Source: 2-02-FULL-55-14 sp964473365
GTDB taxonomy: Bacteria > Bacteroidota > Ignavibacteria > UBA10030
DNA: 64,000 bases
Assembly (NCBI GenBank): GCA_964473365.1
Contig: CAYYOV010000010.1
Location: 1-64,000 of the forward strand
Direction: 5' to 3'
The notes under the pieces are model-generated. The model did not search any database and was not told the DNA's origin. It saw nothing but the letters and a program-made list of their open reading frames with translations. Within the stretch, counting starts at the first letter, position 1, and every line of letters begins with the position of its first letter. The position numbers and the translations under genes are program-made. This document shows positions 49,551-58,037 of the stretch, in pieces.

Positions 49551-51011
49551 CTACCGCCGTCCGCCTGCAGCACTCGATGCTGCTCGGCCGGCACTGCTGC
49601 TGCCACCGCCGAACGAATTCATGCTTCGCATCCGTTCATTGAATTGCTCTTGCGCGACCTTCGCACGCGAGATGGTCACGATCTCGATCTCATCTCCTTC
49701 GGCCAGACCCTCCAAGACCACACTTTTCTCGAAGTTGCTGGCCCCCACCTTGATCAGCTTTGGCTTGAACTCTCCGTCCTGCCGGGCGCTGACCAGACGC
49801 CACTTCACCTCATTTTCGGGGTTCGCTGCGGGGCGACGGCGGCCAAACCCGCCCCCCTCACCTCCCCCGCCTCCCATCCGCTGGAACATCTGCTGGCGCT
49901 CCTCCGGGGACATGTTCATCATCCGCTCCCGAAAGGCTTGTCGCTGTTCATCCGTCATGTTCTGGAACCGCTCGCGCATCCCGTTTGACTGTCCTGGAGC
50001 AGTTGAGGCAGCCGCAGGTTTCGTAGAATCAACGGGGATCGTCAGATTTGCGGCCTCCATGATCTGACGTCCTTGTTCCGAGCGAGGGTCCTTCAGCGCT
50101 TCGTTTCCAACGAGCAGCACCCCACGCTGATTGAAGATCTCGATGTCGACCGAGGCGCTCATGCCTGCTTTCAACTTTCCTCCAAGGTTGCGGACCAGAA
50201 CGACGACGATGAACGTCGTCACGTTCTGCTGGGATTTCCCGAGCGGAGCGATCCGTTCGACCTGTCCAACAAATCGATCGTCCGGGAACGCGTCGGCGAT
50301 CACCGTCGCTCGTTGGCCGACAGAGACCTTTCCAATGTCCACCTCGTCAACGCTCGTTTCGACGTACACTTCCTGCATGTCGGCGATGCTGGCGATCGTC
50401 GTCCCCCCACCGACATTCGAGACACCCGATGCGATGATCTGGCCCAGTTCCACATTCTTTGTCAGGATCGTGCCCGAGATCGGTGCGACGATCCGAGTGT
50501 CCGTGAGTCGCTCTTCCGCCGAGGCCAGCGCCGCTTTTGACTTGACAAGCTGCGCCTGTGCTCGAACGAATTCCAGGTTCGACGCATCACGTTCCTGTTG
50601 CGAGAGGAGCCCTTTCTCAAAGAGTTCCTTGCTTCGCCCGAAGTTGTTCTCCGCCTGCTTCAGATTGGCCTCTGCGACGGCGAGGTCGGCTGTTGCCTGG
50701 TCGAAGTCATTCCGCGTCGTCCGTTGATCGAGCTTCAGCATCAGATAGCCCTTCTCGACGACCTGGCCTTCGATGATGTTGATCTCTACGATCTGGCCGC
50801 TGGCCTTCGACTTGACCTCAACCTTGTTGATCGGCTGGACGACACCGTTGGCCGAGACGATCAGGTTGAGGTCGCCACGGATCACCTGCTCGATCCGAGT
50901 GAATTGTCCGACGGGCGACGAGGGAGCGGCACTCGAGCCCCCCCAGATAACGTAAGCGGCACCGACGAATACGACGACGACTGCAGCAATAATAACGAGA
51001 GGGCGTGTCAT
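49551..51011 (-). CDS. MacA-like periplasmic adaptor with Spy-like insert
   Basis: 486 residues from ATG 51011. Membrane anchor at 5-22, lipoyl halves (VVQPINKVEVKSKASGQIVE near 58; RIVAPISGTILTKNVELGQI near 173), helical hairpin 100-170, barrel to about 300. Between barrel and the last domain lies an extra low-complexity stretch at about 310-400: RERFQNMTDEQRQAFRERMM, NMSPEERQQMFQRM, then GGGGGEGGGFGRRR. The first part resembles the LTxxQ/Spy-type helical motif. The C-terminus is Ser/Gly-rich. Works with the MacB-like permease downstream to span the periplasm. The upstream neighbour encodes a Spy-like protein, so the insert may be related. Confidence 0.9.
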   Translation of the reverse strand: MTRPLVIIAAVVVVFVGAAYVIWGGSSAAPSSPVGQFTRIEQVIRGDLNLIVSANGVVQPINKVEVKSKASGQIVEINIIEGQVVEKGYLMLKLDQRTTRNDFDQATADLAVAEANLKQAENNFGRSKELFEKGLLSQQERDASNLEFVRAQAQLVKSKAALASAEERLTDTRIVAPISGTILTKNVELGQIIASGVSNVGGGTTIASIADMQEVYVETSVDEVDIGKVSVGQRATVIADAFPDDRFVGQVERIAPLGKSQQNVTTFIVVVLVRNLGGKLKAGMSASVDIEIFNQRGVLLVGNEALKDPRSEQGRQIMEAANLTIPVDSTKPAAASTAPGQSNGMRERFQNMTDEQRQAFRERMMNMSPEERQQMFQRMGGGGGEGGGFGRRRPAANPENEVKWRLVSARQDGEFKPKLIKVGASNFEKSVVLEGLAEGDEIEIVTISRAKVAQEQFNERMRSMNSFGGGSSSAGRAASSAAGGRR

Positions 51012-51042
51012 GTGTGGATGGTTCCGGGAAAGGAAAGAGTGA

Positions 51043-51423
51043 TCAATGTCCGTTTCGCACCGTGTCACGGCGTCCCCGCTCGTAGCGGGCGTCCATCTGT
51101 CGATTCATCGCATCATATGTCTGTTGTTGCGGCGCGGTCAGCCGCCGTCGCAGCTCGACACGGAGCGTGTCACGGTCGCGCATCATGGCATCGCGGTAAA
51201 CCGACATCCGCTCCCAGTACACATCCAGCAAGGAATCGATCTCACGGATCTGGAGCGAATCGAGGTTGAGTTTCCGGTGGAAGTCCTTTCGAAATTCCTG
51301 TGGCGACATCCGGGCCGGCCGCGTCGGCCGCAACATTCCGGATTCAAACCCCACGTACCCGCCGGCACCTCCCAGGACGAAGCTTAAAAGAACGAACAAG
51401 AGTGTCTTGGTTTTTGGTTTCAT
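51043..51423 (-). CDS. Spy/CpxP-like membrane-anchored periplasmic protein
   Basis: 126 residues from ATG 51423 (GAGGGA ribosome binding site). One N-terminal helix (TLLFVLLSFVLGGAGGYVGF) then a fully helical, Arg-rich domain: MSPQEFRKDFHRKLNLDSLQ, IREIDSLLDVYWERMSVYRD, LRRRLTAPQQQTYDAMNRQM. Size and the helical hairpin with a LTAPQQ-type motif fit the CpxP/Spy/heavy-metal-sensor group, which holds unfolded proteins or senses metals in the periplasm. Follows the anti-sigma gene by 7 bases, so it is probably part of the sensing circuit. Family call by pattern; a profile search would settle it. Confidence 0.7.
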   Translation of the reverse strand: MKPKTKTLLFVLLSFVLGGAGGYVGFESGMLRPTRPARMSPQEFRKDFHRKLNLDSLQIREIDSLLDVYWERMSVYRDAMMRDRDTLRVELRRRLTAPQQQTYDAMNRQMDARYERGRRDTVRNGH

Positions 51424-51430
51424 AGGTCCC

Positions 51431-51877
51431 TCACTCGCCAACAATAGTCGCTTGGAGCAGGTTCTCCCGGGTCAGCTCGCTGCTGGCCATCAGGAGCGTC
51501 GAATCGCCACTGCCAACAGCCAGCAGGCGTTCGGCACCATTGGAAGCCGTACTCGGTCGGAGTGTGAGCATTGCCGCCAGCCCAAGGACAAGGATCGCAA
51601 GCCCGATCACGGCCTGAGCTGCAACGCGTTGAGCTCCCAACCATCGTTCGAGCTCGGCCTCCTCGCCCATCACCATAGCCTCCATGCGTTCGGCGAACCA
51701 TGCTTCGGGTTCGACCGCTGCGGCCGAACGGATGACGTTGCGCATCGTCTCCCAGTCGCGAACGGAACGGGCACAGGTCGGGCACGTCGACACGTGATCG
51801 GCGATCGCCCGCAGTTGAACCGCGGTCAAGGCGCCGTCGACGTACGCCGACAGATCTTCTGGTCGAGGATGGTTCAT
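51431..51877 (-). CDS. anti-sigma factor with zinc-finger (zf-HC2) domain
   Basis: 148 residues. N-terminal cytoplasmic anti-sigma domain with the zinc motif HVSTCPTC (H-x3-C-x2-C, residues 28-35), then one membrane helix near 88-106 (AAQAVIGLAILVLGLAAMLT), and a short periplasmic tail of about 40 residues. Start overlaps the sigma gene stop (ATGA), so the pair is made in fixed ratio. It holds the sigma factor at the membrane until a periplasmic or redox signal releases it. Confidence 0.9.
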   Translation of the reverse strand: MNHPRPEDLSAYVDGALTAVQLRAIADHVSTCPTCARSVRDWETMRNVIRSAAAVEPEAWFAERMEAMVMGEEAELERWLGAQRVAAQAVIGLAILVLGLAAMLTLRPSTASNGAERLLAVGSGDSTLLMASSELTRENLLQATIVGE

Positions 51878-52461
51878 GATCGTGACTCCAGCGTTGGTCC
51901 GAGTATGCGCTTCAGGTCCTGCCGTGCGCGAAACAATCTCGACTTGACCGCGGGCACGCTCAAGGTAAGCACCTCGGCGATCTCGTCATAGGAAAGGTCC
52001 TCATACTCGCGCAGTAGCAGAACTAATCGTTGGTCCGGAGCGAGCCGGCGGATCGCAGCATGCACTGCCTGCTCGAGCTCCGAGCGTTCGGTTTGAATGG
52101 ACGGATCATCGCCCGCTGCTGCGGCGGCATCACGTCCGGTCTCCGCCACAAGAAATTCCAACGAAAGCATGTTCCGGAATTTTCGTCGCCGCGCTTCATC
52201 GATGACAACATTGCTCGCAATTCGGTAGATCCATGAGAACAGGGATCGTTGCGGCTGAAGCCGTGGAAGCGCATGGTAGACGCGCATGAAGACTTCCTGG
52301 CTGAGGTCTTCGACATCCTCAGGCCGACCAAGCGACAGGTAGATCAGGTGTGCGACCTGCCGTTCATAGCGTCGCACAAGGTCGCGAAATGCCCCCTGAT
52401 GTCCGGAACGGATCTGCTCGACAAGGAGCCAATCATCAGGGGTATCGACCTTTGTGGCCAC
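51874..52461 (-). CDS. ECF-type RNA polymerase sigma factor
   Basis: 195 residues from GTG 52461. Region 2 is clear (FRDLVRRYERQVAHLIYLSL, DLSQEVFMRVYHALPR, FSWIYRIASNVVIDEARRRK) and region 4 too (LAPDQRLVLLLREYEDLSYD, EIAEVLTLSVPAVKSRLFRA). A linker of about 30 residues joins them. Followed by its anti-sigma and five envelope/efflux genes, all within 31 bases of each other, so the operon is probably its regulon and self-controlled. No ribosome binding site is seen at the GTG, and a -10-like element ends five bases before it. Confidence 0.94.
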   Translation of the reverse strand: MATKVDTPDDWLLVEQIRSGHQGAFRDLVRRYERQVAHLIYLSLGRPEDVEDLSQEVFMRVYHALPRLQPQRSLFSWIYRIASNVVIDEARRRKFRNMLSLEFLVAETGRDAAAAAGDDPSIQTERSELEQAVHAAIRRLAPDQRLVLLLREYEDLSYDEIAEVLTLSVPAVKSRLFRARQDLKRILGPTLESRS

Positions 52462-52466
52462 GGGGT

Positions 52467-52493
52467 AAAACGCTTGTCAGATGGGAAAGTTTC
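52467..52493 (-). promoter_or_regulatory. possible ECF-type autoregulated promoter
   Basis: On the minus strand GAAAC (52493-52489), 16-base spacer, CGTTTT (52472-52467), then ACCCC and the GTG of the sigma gene. The layout resembles an ECF-sigma promoter (GAAAC...CGT). If real, the mRNA would start at or near the GTG. Weak evidence from one site. Confidence 0.35.
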
Positions 52494-52574
52494 TGCTTGG
52501 CGAGGTCAAAACGGCCGAATTACGGGGATTCCGAGGGGGATCGGAAGCGTGGGTGTGGGAGGAGCTAGCGACAA

Positions 52575-53684
52575 TCACGGAAGCGGGCCGTCGATAAGCC
52601 CACCCCCCACCAGATCGTCACCGTCGTAGAGGACCACGGACTGTCCAGGTGTGATCGCACGCTTCGGGTGCGCAAACCTGACCTCGATCGAACCATCACC
52701 GGTCGGGCGCACGCGAGCTTCCGTGGGTTCATCGGCGTAGCGTACCATTGCCTGGACATCCAATGCATCGACCGGTGCCGGGCGTCCGCTCCAAAGTACT
52801 CCGGAAGCCTTCAGGCCGGAACGCCACAGTTCAGCGTCCGGGCCGATCTGCACGGTGTTCGATGTCGCATCGATCGCGGTCACGTACATCCGGCCCCCGT
52901 GCGCTCCGATGCCCCGCCGTTGACCGATCGTGTAGAACGGAGCTCCCCGGTGCGTTCCGACGATTGTCTCGCCACGGACGAGGGGCCCGCCCGCCACCCG
53001 CTCTGCAAGTCCGGGGTCTCGCTGCGCAAGGAACTGCGAATAGTCGTTGTTCTCGACGAAACAGATGTCAAAGCTCTCTGGTTTGTCCGCTGTCCGGAGC
53101 CCGATCGAGGCCGCAATCGCACGCACTTCCGGCTTGGTCAGTTCGCCCAGCGGGAAGAGGGTCTTGGCGAGTGCATCTTGAGGAACAGACCAAAGGGCGT
53201 ACGTCTGGTCTTTGGGACCATACACTGCGCGGCTGATGACCATCCGGCCAGAGCCTTGATCGTGACGAATCTTCGCATAGTGCCCTGTCGCAAGGAACTC
53301 GCCGCCGAGCGCTTCGGCCTTCCGAAGCAGCGCGCCCCATTTGATCTCACGGTTGCAGGCGATGCACGGGTTCGGAGTTCGACCCCGACGATATTCGTCC
53401 ACGAACATGTCGATCACTTCGCGGCCGAATTCTTGCCGAAGATCGAGCGTGAAATGCGGGATGTCCAGCGACGCCGCGACCATCTTGGCGTCGTGGACCG
53501 CACCGAGCCCGCAGCAACTCGTGTCATTCGTCGGTCGGCCCTGGGCGTCCTCGAAATCATACGTCTTCATGGTCACACCGATGACACGCATTCCCTGCTG
53601 TTGTAGCAACGCCGCAGCGACGGAAGAGTCCACCCCTCCGCTCATCGCAACAACCACGGTCGTTCCTGGCCTCAATTTTCTCAT
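52575..53684 (-). CDS. mnmA: tRNA-specific 2-thiouridylase MnmA
   Basis: 369 residues. ATP pyrophosphatase loop MSGGVDSSVAAALL at 14-27; the two catalytic cysteines are in TPNPCIACNREIKWG and PESFDICFVENNDY; the C-terminal beta domain has IGQRRGIGAHGGRMYVTAID and FAHPKRAITPGQSVVLYDGD. It places sulfur on U34 of tRNA for Lys, Glu and Gln. Full length. Its promoter has a TAnnTTTG element four bases before the ATG, so the mRNA is probably leaderless. A 113-base gap separates it from the sigma gene. Confidence 0.96.
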   Translation of the reverse strand: MRKLRPGTTVVVAMSGGVDSSVAAALLQQQGMRVIGVTMKTYDFEDAQGRPTNDTSCCGLGAVHDAKMVAASLDIPHFTLDLRQEFGREVIDMFVDEYRRGRTPNPCIACNREIKWGALLRKAEALGGEFLATGHYAKIRHDQGSGRMVISRAVYGPKDQTYALWSVPQDALAKTLFPLGELTKPEVRAIAASIGLRTADKPESFDICFVENNDYSQFLAQRDPGLAERVAGGPLVRGETIVGTHRGAPFYTIGQRRGIGAHGGRMYVTAIDATSNTVQIGPDAELWRSGLKASGVLWSGRPAPVDALDVQAMVRYADEPTEARVRPTGDGSIEVRFAHPKRAITPGQSVVLYDGDDLVGGGLIDGPLP

Positions 53685-53688
53685 GTCT

Positions 53689-53720
53689 CAAAAATACGAA
53701 AACTCTTGCGCCGACTCAAT
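53689..53720 (-). promoter_or_regulatory. Bacteroidota-type promoter of mnmA, leaderless layout
   Basis: On the minus strand ATTG (53720-53717), 20-base spacer, TATTTTTG (53696-53689), then AGAC and the ATG at 53684. The spacing predicts transcription starting at the A of the start codon. Confidence 0.65.
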
Positions 53721-53726
53721 GACGCC

Positions 53727-54257
53727 TCACCGGGATGTCGTGTGGAGGGCTTTCTCCGCGAGTTTCTTGAGCGAATCAAACGACTGACGGCCAACGACAT
53801 ACTCAATACGAGAACCTGTTCTGCCGTATACGAAGGTGGCTGGGATCGCCCCGGACCAGGAAGGATCCATCGCTTCGATCAATTCCGATGGCGTCGGGAA
53901 TGCATTGACATATGAAGGCATCGTCGCCCGGACGCGTTGCAGGAAGGGTCGGATCTTCGTATCGACCTCATCATCAAAATCGATGGAGATCGTCACCACA
54001 TCGACTCCCCGGGACCGATACATCGAATCCAGCCGTACGATGTCCGGAAATTCCTCGACACAGGGTAGGCACCAGGTCGCCCACACGTTGACGACCAGAC
54101 CCCGCCCGTTCCGATCCTTCACGAGCGAGGACAGCGTCGATTCTTCCAACATCCGTACGGGGGGCCCGGACTTCTGAGCATCTGCGAAGGACGGAGCCCC
54201 GACCAGCAACGCCAGGAGCGGTAGCGTGCGCCGCATCATGGATGGCAGGCTTTGCAT
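53727..54257 (-). CDS. TlpA/ResA-like thioredoxin-fold protein
   Basis: 176 residues. Signal peptide (LPLLALLVGAPSFADA). Thioredoxin fold with redox motif WATWCLPC (Cys-Leu-Pro-Cys), then DIVRLDSMYRSRGVDVVTIS and the cis-proline segment GAIPATFVYGRTG. Exported, so it probably reduces or isomerises periplasmic disulfides or supports cytochrome assembly. The start overlaps the upstream stop by one base (TGATG), so it is co-translated with the redoxin-like gene. A second in-frame ATG lies near residue 7. Confidence 0.92.
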   Translation of the reverse strand: MQSLPSMMRRTLPLLALLVGAPSFADAQKSGPPVRMLEESTLSSLVKDRNGRGLVVNVWATWCLPCVEEFPDIVRLDSMYRSRGVDVVTISIDFDDEVDTKIRPFLQRVRATMPSYVNAFPTPSELIEAMDPSWSGAIPATFVYGRTGSRIEYVVGRQSFDSLKKLAEKALHTTSR

Positions 54258-54823
54258 CAGCTGACCCGTTTGATCGTACAGCCAAAGGCCTTCGTGCGCG
54301 GGGTGGTCACCGGTTTTCCGGCGAGGATCTCATCAAGGGTAACACGAAGATCGCTCACGGACACTCGTGACTCTCGTTGGCTGTCGTCGATGCGGCCATG
54401 GTAGACGATCTGCAGCGACCCATCGAGCACGTAGATCTCCGGAGTAACGGATGCGCCGAATTCGTCGGCGACCACGTTACTATGGTCCTTGAGGACCGGG
54501 AATCCAAAGCCGTGTTTCCGCGAATGTTCCTTGATCTCCTCGACTCCCTCCTGCTTGTTCGAATTGATACCGAGAAATACGATCCCCTGTCCGCGATAAT
54601 CCTTTTCAATGGCCGCCATCCGTTCGTTGTAGGCGTTCGAGACTGGACACTGTGTCGCGATGAACATCACGACGATCGCCTTCGCGTCCTTGTGATCGGC
54701 CAGCGAATGTTTCGTTCCATTCACGTCTTCAAGTGTGAAGTTTTTGACCTTCTGCGGATCATCGGATAGGGCGGTCCCGACGACCAGCACCAAGGCCACC
54801 AACAACGTACGAATGTTGGACAT
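54257..54823 (-). CDS. exported redoxin-like (AhpC/TSA-fold) protein
   Basis: 188 residues from ATG 54823, preceded by a strong ribosome binding site (TAGGAGGGA). Signal peptide (LLVALVLVVGTALS), then NFTLEDVNGTKHSLADHKDA, VVMFIATQCPVSNAYNERMA, GQGIVFLGINSNKQEGVEEI, SVTPEIYVLDGSLQIVYHGR. The CPVSNAYNERM form with a single active-site Cys followed by a late Cys in AFGCTIKRV marks a redoxin family frequent in environmental Bacteroidota and Planctomycetes. Probably a periplasmic thiol peroxidase or thiol-exchange protein working with the TlpA-like partner. Start at 54919 rejected. Confidence 0.87.
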   Translation of the reverse strand: MSNIRTLLVALVLVVGTALSDDPQKVKNFTLEDVNGTKHSLADHKDAKAIVVMFIATQCPVSNAYNERMAAIEKDYRGQGIVFLGINSNKQEGVEEIKEHSRKHGFGFPVLKDHSNVVADEFGASVTPEIYVLDGSLQIVYHGRIDDSQRESRVSVSDLRVTLDEILAGKPVTTPRTKAFGCTIKRVS

Positions 54824-54958
54824 TTCAGTCCCTCCTATAATGTGAACGATGGATGGATCTCCACGCACTGTCGAAAGCGAACGAACCGTCGTTCGCGTTC
54901 GCTGCAGACCCTCCCTCAACGACGAGAGCGGGCGCCAAGTTCCATCCTCATTGCTTAT

Positions 54959-56356
54959 TCAGGTCTTGAGGAAGATGCCCAGCCGCGTGCACCATGCGGC
55001 CGTCCACACTGTGAACCAGGTGACGGCGACGCCTACCAAGGCGCCTGTCCAGGGATCCGGGAAGAACGAAGAGAGAAGTGGACCAAGGCCCGTCAGAGCG
55101 AGGAGGGGACGGGTGAAGTTATTGATGGCGGCGTACGCAACGAGAGGGTTCTGCCCCCCTTCGATCAGCATCCGGAACCCTGTGCGAACCTCGAAGATCT
55201 CGAAAAGGATCCACATGCCGACAAGAACGTGCGTCGCAAGCCCAGCCGTCAGGGTATAGTAACTTAACGTCGAATGGTCCTTCTTGATCCCCCCTTCGAA
55301 GGCCTCAAGGCACAGACCAAGCAGGATCAAATAGGAACCGAGCATGACCACCTGCCGCACCGTGCGTTCCATCTCGGAACCTGGACGCCGGTACACCCAC
55401 CACAGAACGCTGACGAGGCCAATTTCAAGCACGACGGTCGGCAGCAGCCAGCGTGCGAACAGGCCTACGACAGCGACGATCGTCGTTGCAAACAAGATCG
55501 GCAATCCGACCAACCAGGTCGATCGCGTCCACGTGCTGACCTCGTCGTCCGGGTGTCGCCTGCTCCACGCAAGAAGGTGGTCACCCACAATACTGCCGGG
55601 GACAACGATGAACAGATATTTCAAGAACTCGAACCTGAAGAGTTCCGGGACAGGAGACATGTTCCACAGGTCATGCACCCAACCTTCCGTGCCCGACGAA
55701 AGGCGCAACGCCAGCAAGACTCCCAACACCGCCCAGCGATGCATGTGCGACGCTCGCGTCGAGAGCCAGATGATCCCTCCGAACACCGCAACGTTAGCAA
55801 GGACGAGGATAATGATGTCGCTCCGTCCCAGGAGGAACCCCGACCCATCCGGATAGCGAACCAAGGCCATACTCGCGACGGCAAGTGCCCAGCCCCCTGC
55901 CCGGATGATCCGGCGACGACCCTCTGGCCAGTGCTTTGGGAACGCGGCGAACATCGGAAAGAGTAACAGGAACCCAACGAGGGCCATCCCCCAGGTCGAT
56001 GCGTCAGGAGCGCTGCTCAGGCGATATGGTCGGATGTGTTCATCGAAAAGCGCAAAGCCAGCCAGCAACACCCCTCGGACAATCAGCGAACGAATGATCT
56101 TCCACTCCGGATCTCCCCGCGACACGCGCCGTTGGAGCGCGAACGGGATCGCAGCACCCATCGTGAACAGAAAGAATGGGAAGACCAAGTCGACCCAGGT
56201 GATACCCGGGATCGTCGGAACAAAGGTATGCGCGGGCGGCGGTACTTGTGCGTGATACATCCACGCCGGCAAGACGCCGAACGGGATCGCGCTCGAGAGG
56301 ATCATCATGAAGATCGACCAGCCCCGAAGCGCGTCAAGCGGAAGGAATCGGTTCAT
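54959..56356 (-). CDS. DUF5009 multi-pass membrane protein
   Basis: 465 residues from ATG 56356, overlapping the upstream stop (ATGA). About 11 membrane segments. N-terminus FLPLDALRGWSIFMMILSSA, then LPAWMYHAQVPPPAHTF, PGITWVDLVFPFFLFTMGAA, which I recognise as the DUF5009 pattern, related to heparan-alpha-glucosaminide acetyltransferase and YeiB-type acyltransferases. Those enzymes move acyl groups across the membrane onto sugars; whether this one does is inference. Operon with the two envelope genes upstream. Confidence 0.85.
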   Translation of the reverse strand: MNRFLPLDALRGWSIFMMILSSAIPFGVLPAWMYHAQVPPPAHTFVPTIPGITWVDLVFPFFLFTMGAAIPFALQRRVSRGDPEWKIIRSLIVRGVLLAGFALFDEHIRPYRLSSAPDASTWGMALVGFLLLFPMFAAFPKHWPEGRRRIIRAGGWALAVASMALVRYPDGSGFLLGRSDIIILVLANVAVFGGIIWLSTRASHMHRWAVLGVLLALRLSSGTEGWVHDLWNMSPVPELFRFEFLKYLFIVVPGSIVGDHLLAWSRRHPDDEVSTWTRSTWLVGLPILFATTIVAVVGLFARWLLPTVVLEIGLVSVLWWVYRRPGSEMERTVRQVVMLGSYLILLGLCLEAFEGGIKKDHSTLSYYTLTAGLATHVLVGMWILFEIFEVRTGFRMLIEGGQNPLVAYAAINNFTRPLLALTGLGPLLSSFFPDPWTGALVGVAVTWFTVWTAAWCTRLGIFLKT

Positions 56357-58035
56357 GGCGGAGGTCCGTGCCGTGATGATACATGAATTTCGAGACGGAT
56401 GCATACTTCGAGCTCACGCTCTGGAATCAGCCTCCAGATGCCCGCAGCGCTGAGTTCCATGTCGGCCGTCGGATGCCACTGGATGACGCCTCGGATCTGT
56501 CGGTGTGGTCCCGAGAGTCGCTGGAACCCGCTGAGGCTCGACGGCCCTGGTCCCAGGGTCCAGAATTCGACGGACCGTTCGCCATCCACACCAGTCCATC
56601 GCACGTGCGTCGTGAACGTTGCGCCAGACAGTGTTACCGTCGTAGAACCCATCCTCCCACGCGATACTCCGCCCGACGCATCGCGCTCCGTTCGCTTCGA
56701 GACGCCCGCACTCAGCATGACGTTCCGCGTGAACCGATGGCGCAAGTCCACATTCCAACGCATCGCTCCGCCGGTCGACCGCGTCACGCTCGTCCATTCC
56801 CATCCCAACTGTATCGCTCGGTCAAGCTTCGCATCTCCGCCGATCCCGACAGCCGTCCGTTGATTCCATCGGACGCCGTTCTCAGGCCGCGCCGTTGATT
56901 CTCGGCCAACGTCTCCCACAAGACGCCACTCCCATCCTGGCGTATTGGCCCACGCCAACGACATTCCCACGGCGTCCTCGTCACTCGTCAGGCCTCCCAG
57001 TCGCGGCACGCCCGCTGCTGAGACAGACCGGAGTTGTCGCGCGATCCACTGCACTTCGGGCTGTCGGCCGGCCGACCGACGGAACGACACCACCCACGAA
57101 CACTCGCCCCCCGCAGACGAAGACTCGAGGGATATGCTGTGTGGCGCGTTCGAATACTCAACACGGATGGCCCCTTGTACGGGTCCGCCATCGAGGACCA
57201 CGTGACTGAACCAGGCATCGTCCCAGTGTTCCGACCAGGCAAGAGTGGCCCTACGCGCACCATGCCCAGCTTCCACCACGGTGGACATGAAGGAACGTGC
57301 TTCAAACCGTCCGGACAATCCGAACCCGCGGAAACTCGTGCCGTTGTCGTACCCGGGAAAGATCCGCGCGTCGGCATTCAAGCGACGTTCCCATTCTGAC
57401 GAACGGAGAATGCTGACGCGTCTACCATGGTCTAGCAGAGCCGAGCCATTGCGTATATCCATACTCCCAATGTGCCACTGCAATTGGCCATCCATCGTCG
57501 GCGCTCGAACGAATGTGAACCATTCGTGTGCGGGGCTCCCGGTATAGCGGACCTCTGCAAGCGTCGTCGAGCGTCCATGTGACGTCCCGTTACTTTCCAG
57601 GCGAAGATGATGCACCTCGCGACCGCTCAGGGATCGTCCACGGTTGTCGGACCACTTGAGGCGCGAACGAAATCGGGTGCTCCACTCCGATCGTGTGCCC
57701 CCGGAAGAGAGGACGACGTATGGGTCCAATCGCGAGGCGGTCCCCGAACGCACTCCAGGCAAAAGATCAACGGAGCGAAGGTCGCGGATCAGGCCAGAGC
57801 GGACAGCCGTGATGATCCGTTCCGCCTCGCGGCGACGGAGCCCGGGAATCACCAACAGGTCCTCAACGCTGGCAGTCTGAAGATCCATCGGTTCAGACAG
57901 AGCTCTTTCCAGATACGCCTCAAATGCCGCCCGCTCAGCCGTGGTCGATTCGTCCAGATCACGCTCCCCGGATTGTGCGAAAATCGACGACGACACGAAC
58001 ACCAAGCTACTGAGGACAACCTCGGCAGGCCTCAT
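56353..58035 (-). CDS. helix-hairpin-helix / outer-membrane barrel-like protein
   Basis: 560 residues from ATG 58035, with GGAGGTGA as ribosome binding site overlapping the upstream stop. Signal peptide (VVLSSLVFVSSSIFAQ). Residues about 48-110 hold two helix-hairpin-helix motifs (DLQTASVEDLLVIPGLRRRE, AERIITAVRSG, RSVDLLPGV) of the ComEA type. The remaining 440 residues are alternating strands rich in Trp, Arg and Gly (LRLESNGTSHGRSTTLAEVR, WSEHWDDAWFSHVVLDGGPV, WNVDLRHRFTRNVMLSAGVS), like an outer-membrane barrel. HhH domains usually bind DNA, so a DNA-uptake role is possible, but the fusion is not assigned. Neighbours: small barrel upstream, DUF5009 protein downstream. Confidence 0.75.
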   Translation of the reverse strand: MRPAEVVLSSLVFVSSSIFAQSGERDLDESTTAERAAFEAYLERALSEPMDLQTASVEDLLVIPGLRRREAERIITAVRSGLIRDLRSVDLLPGVRSGTASRLDPYVVLSSGGTRSEWSTRFRSRLKWSDNRGRSLSGREVHHLRLESNGTSHGRSTTLAEVRYTGSPAHEWFTFVRAPTMDGQLQWHIGSMDIRNGSALLDHGRRVSILRSSEWERRLNADARIFPGYDNGTSFRGFGLSGRFEARSFMSTVVEAGHGARRATLAWSEHWDDAWFSHVVLDGGPVQGAIRVEYSNAPHSISLESSSAGGECSWVVSFRRSAGRQPEVQWIARQLRSVSAAGVPRLGGLTSDEDAVGMSLAWANTPGWEWRLVGDVGRESTARPENGVRWNQRTAVGIGGDAKLDRAIQLGWEWTSVTRSTGGAMRWNVDLRHRFTRNVMLSAGVSKRTERDASGGVSRGRMGSTTVTLSGATFTTHVRWTGVDGERSVEFWTLGPGPSSLSGFQRLSGPHRQIRGVIQWHPTADMELSAAGIWRLIPERELEVCIRLEIHVSSRHGPPP

Positions 58036-58037
58036 GC

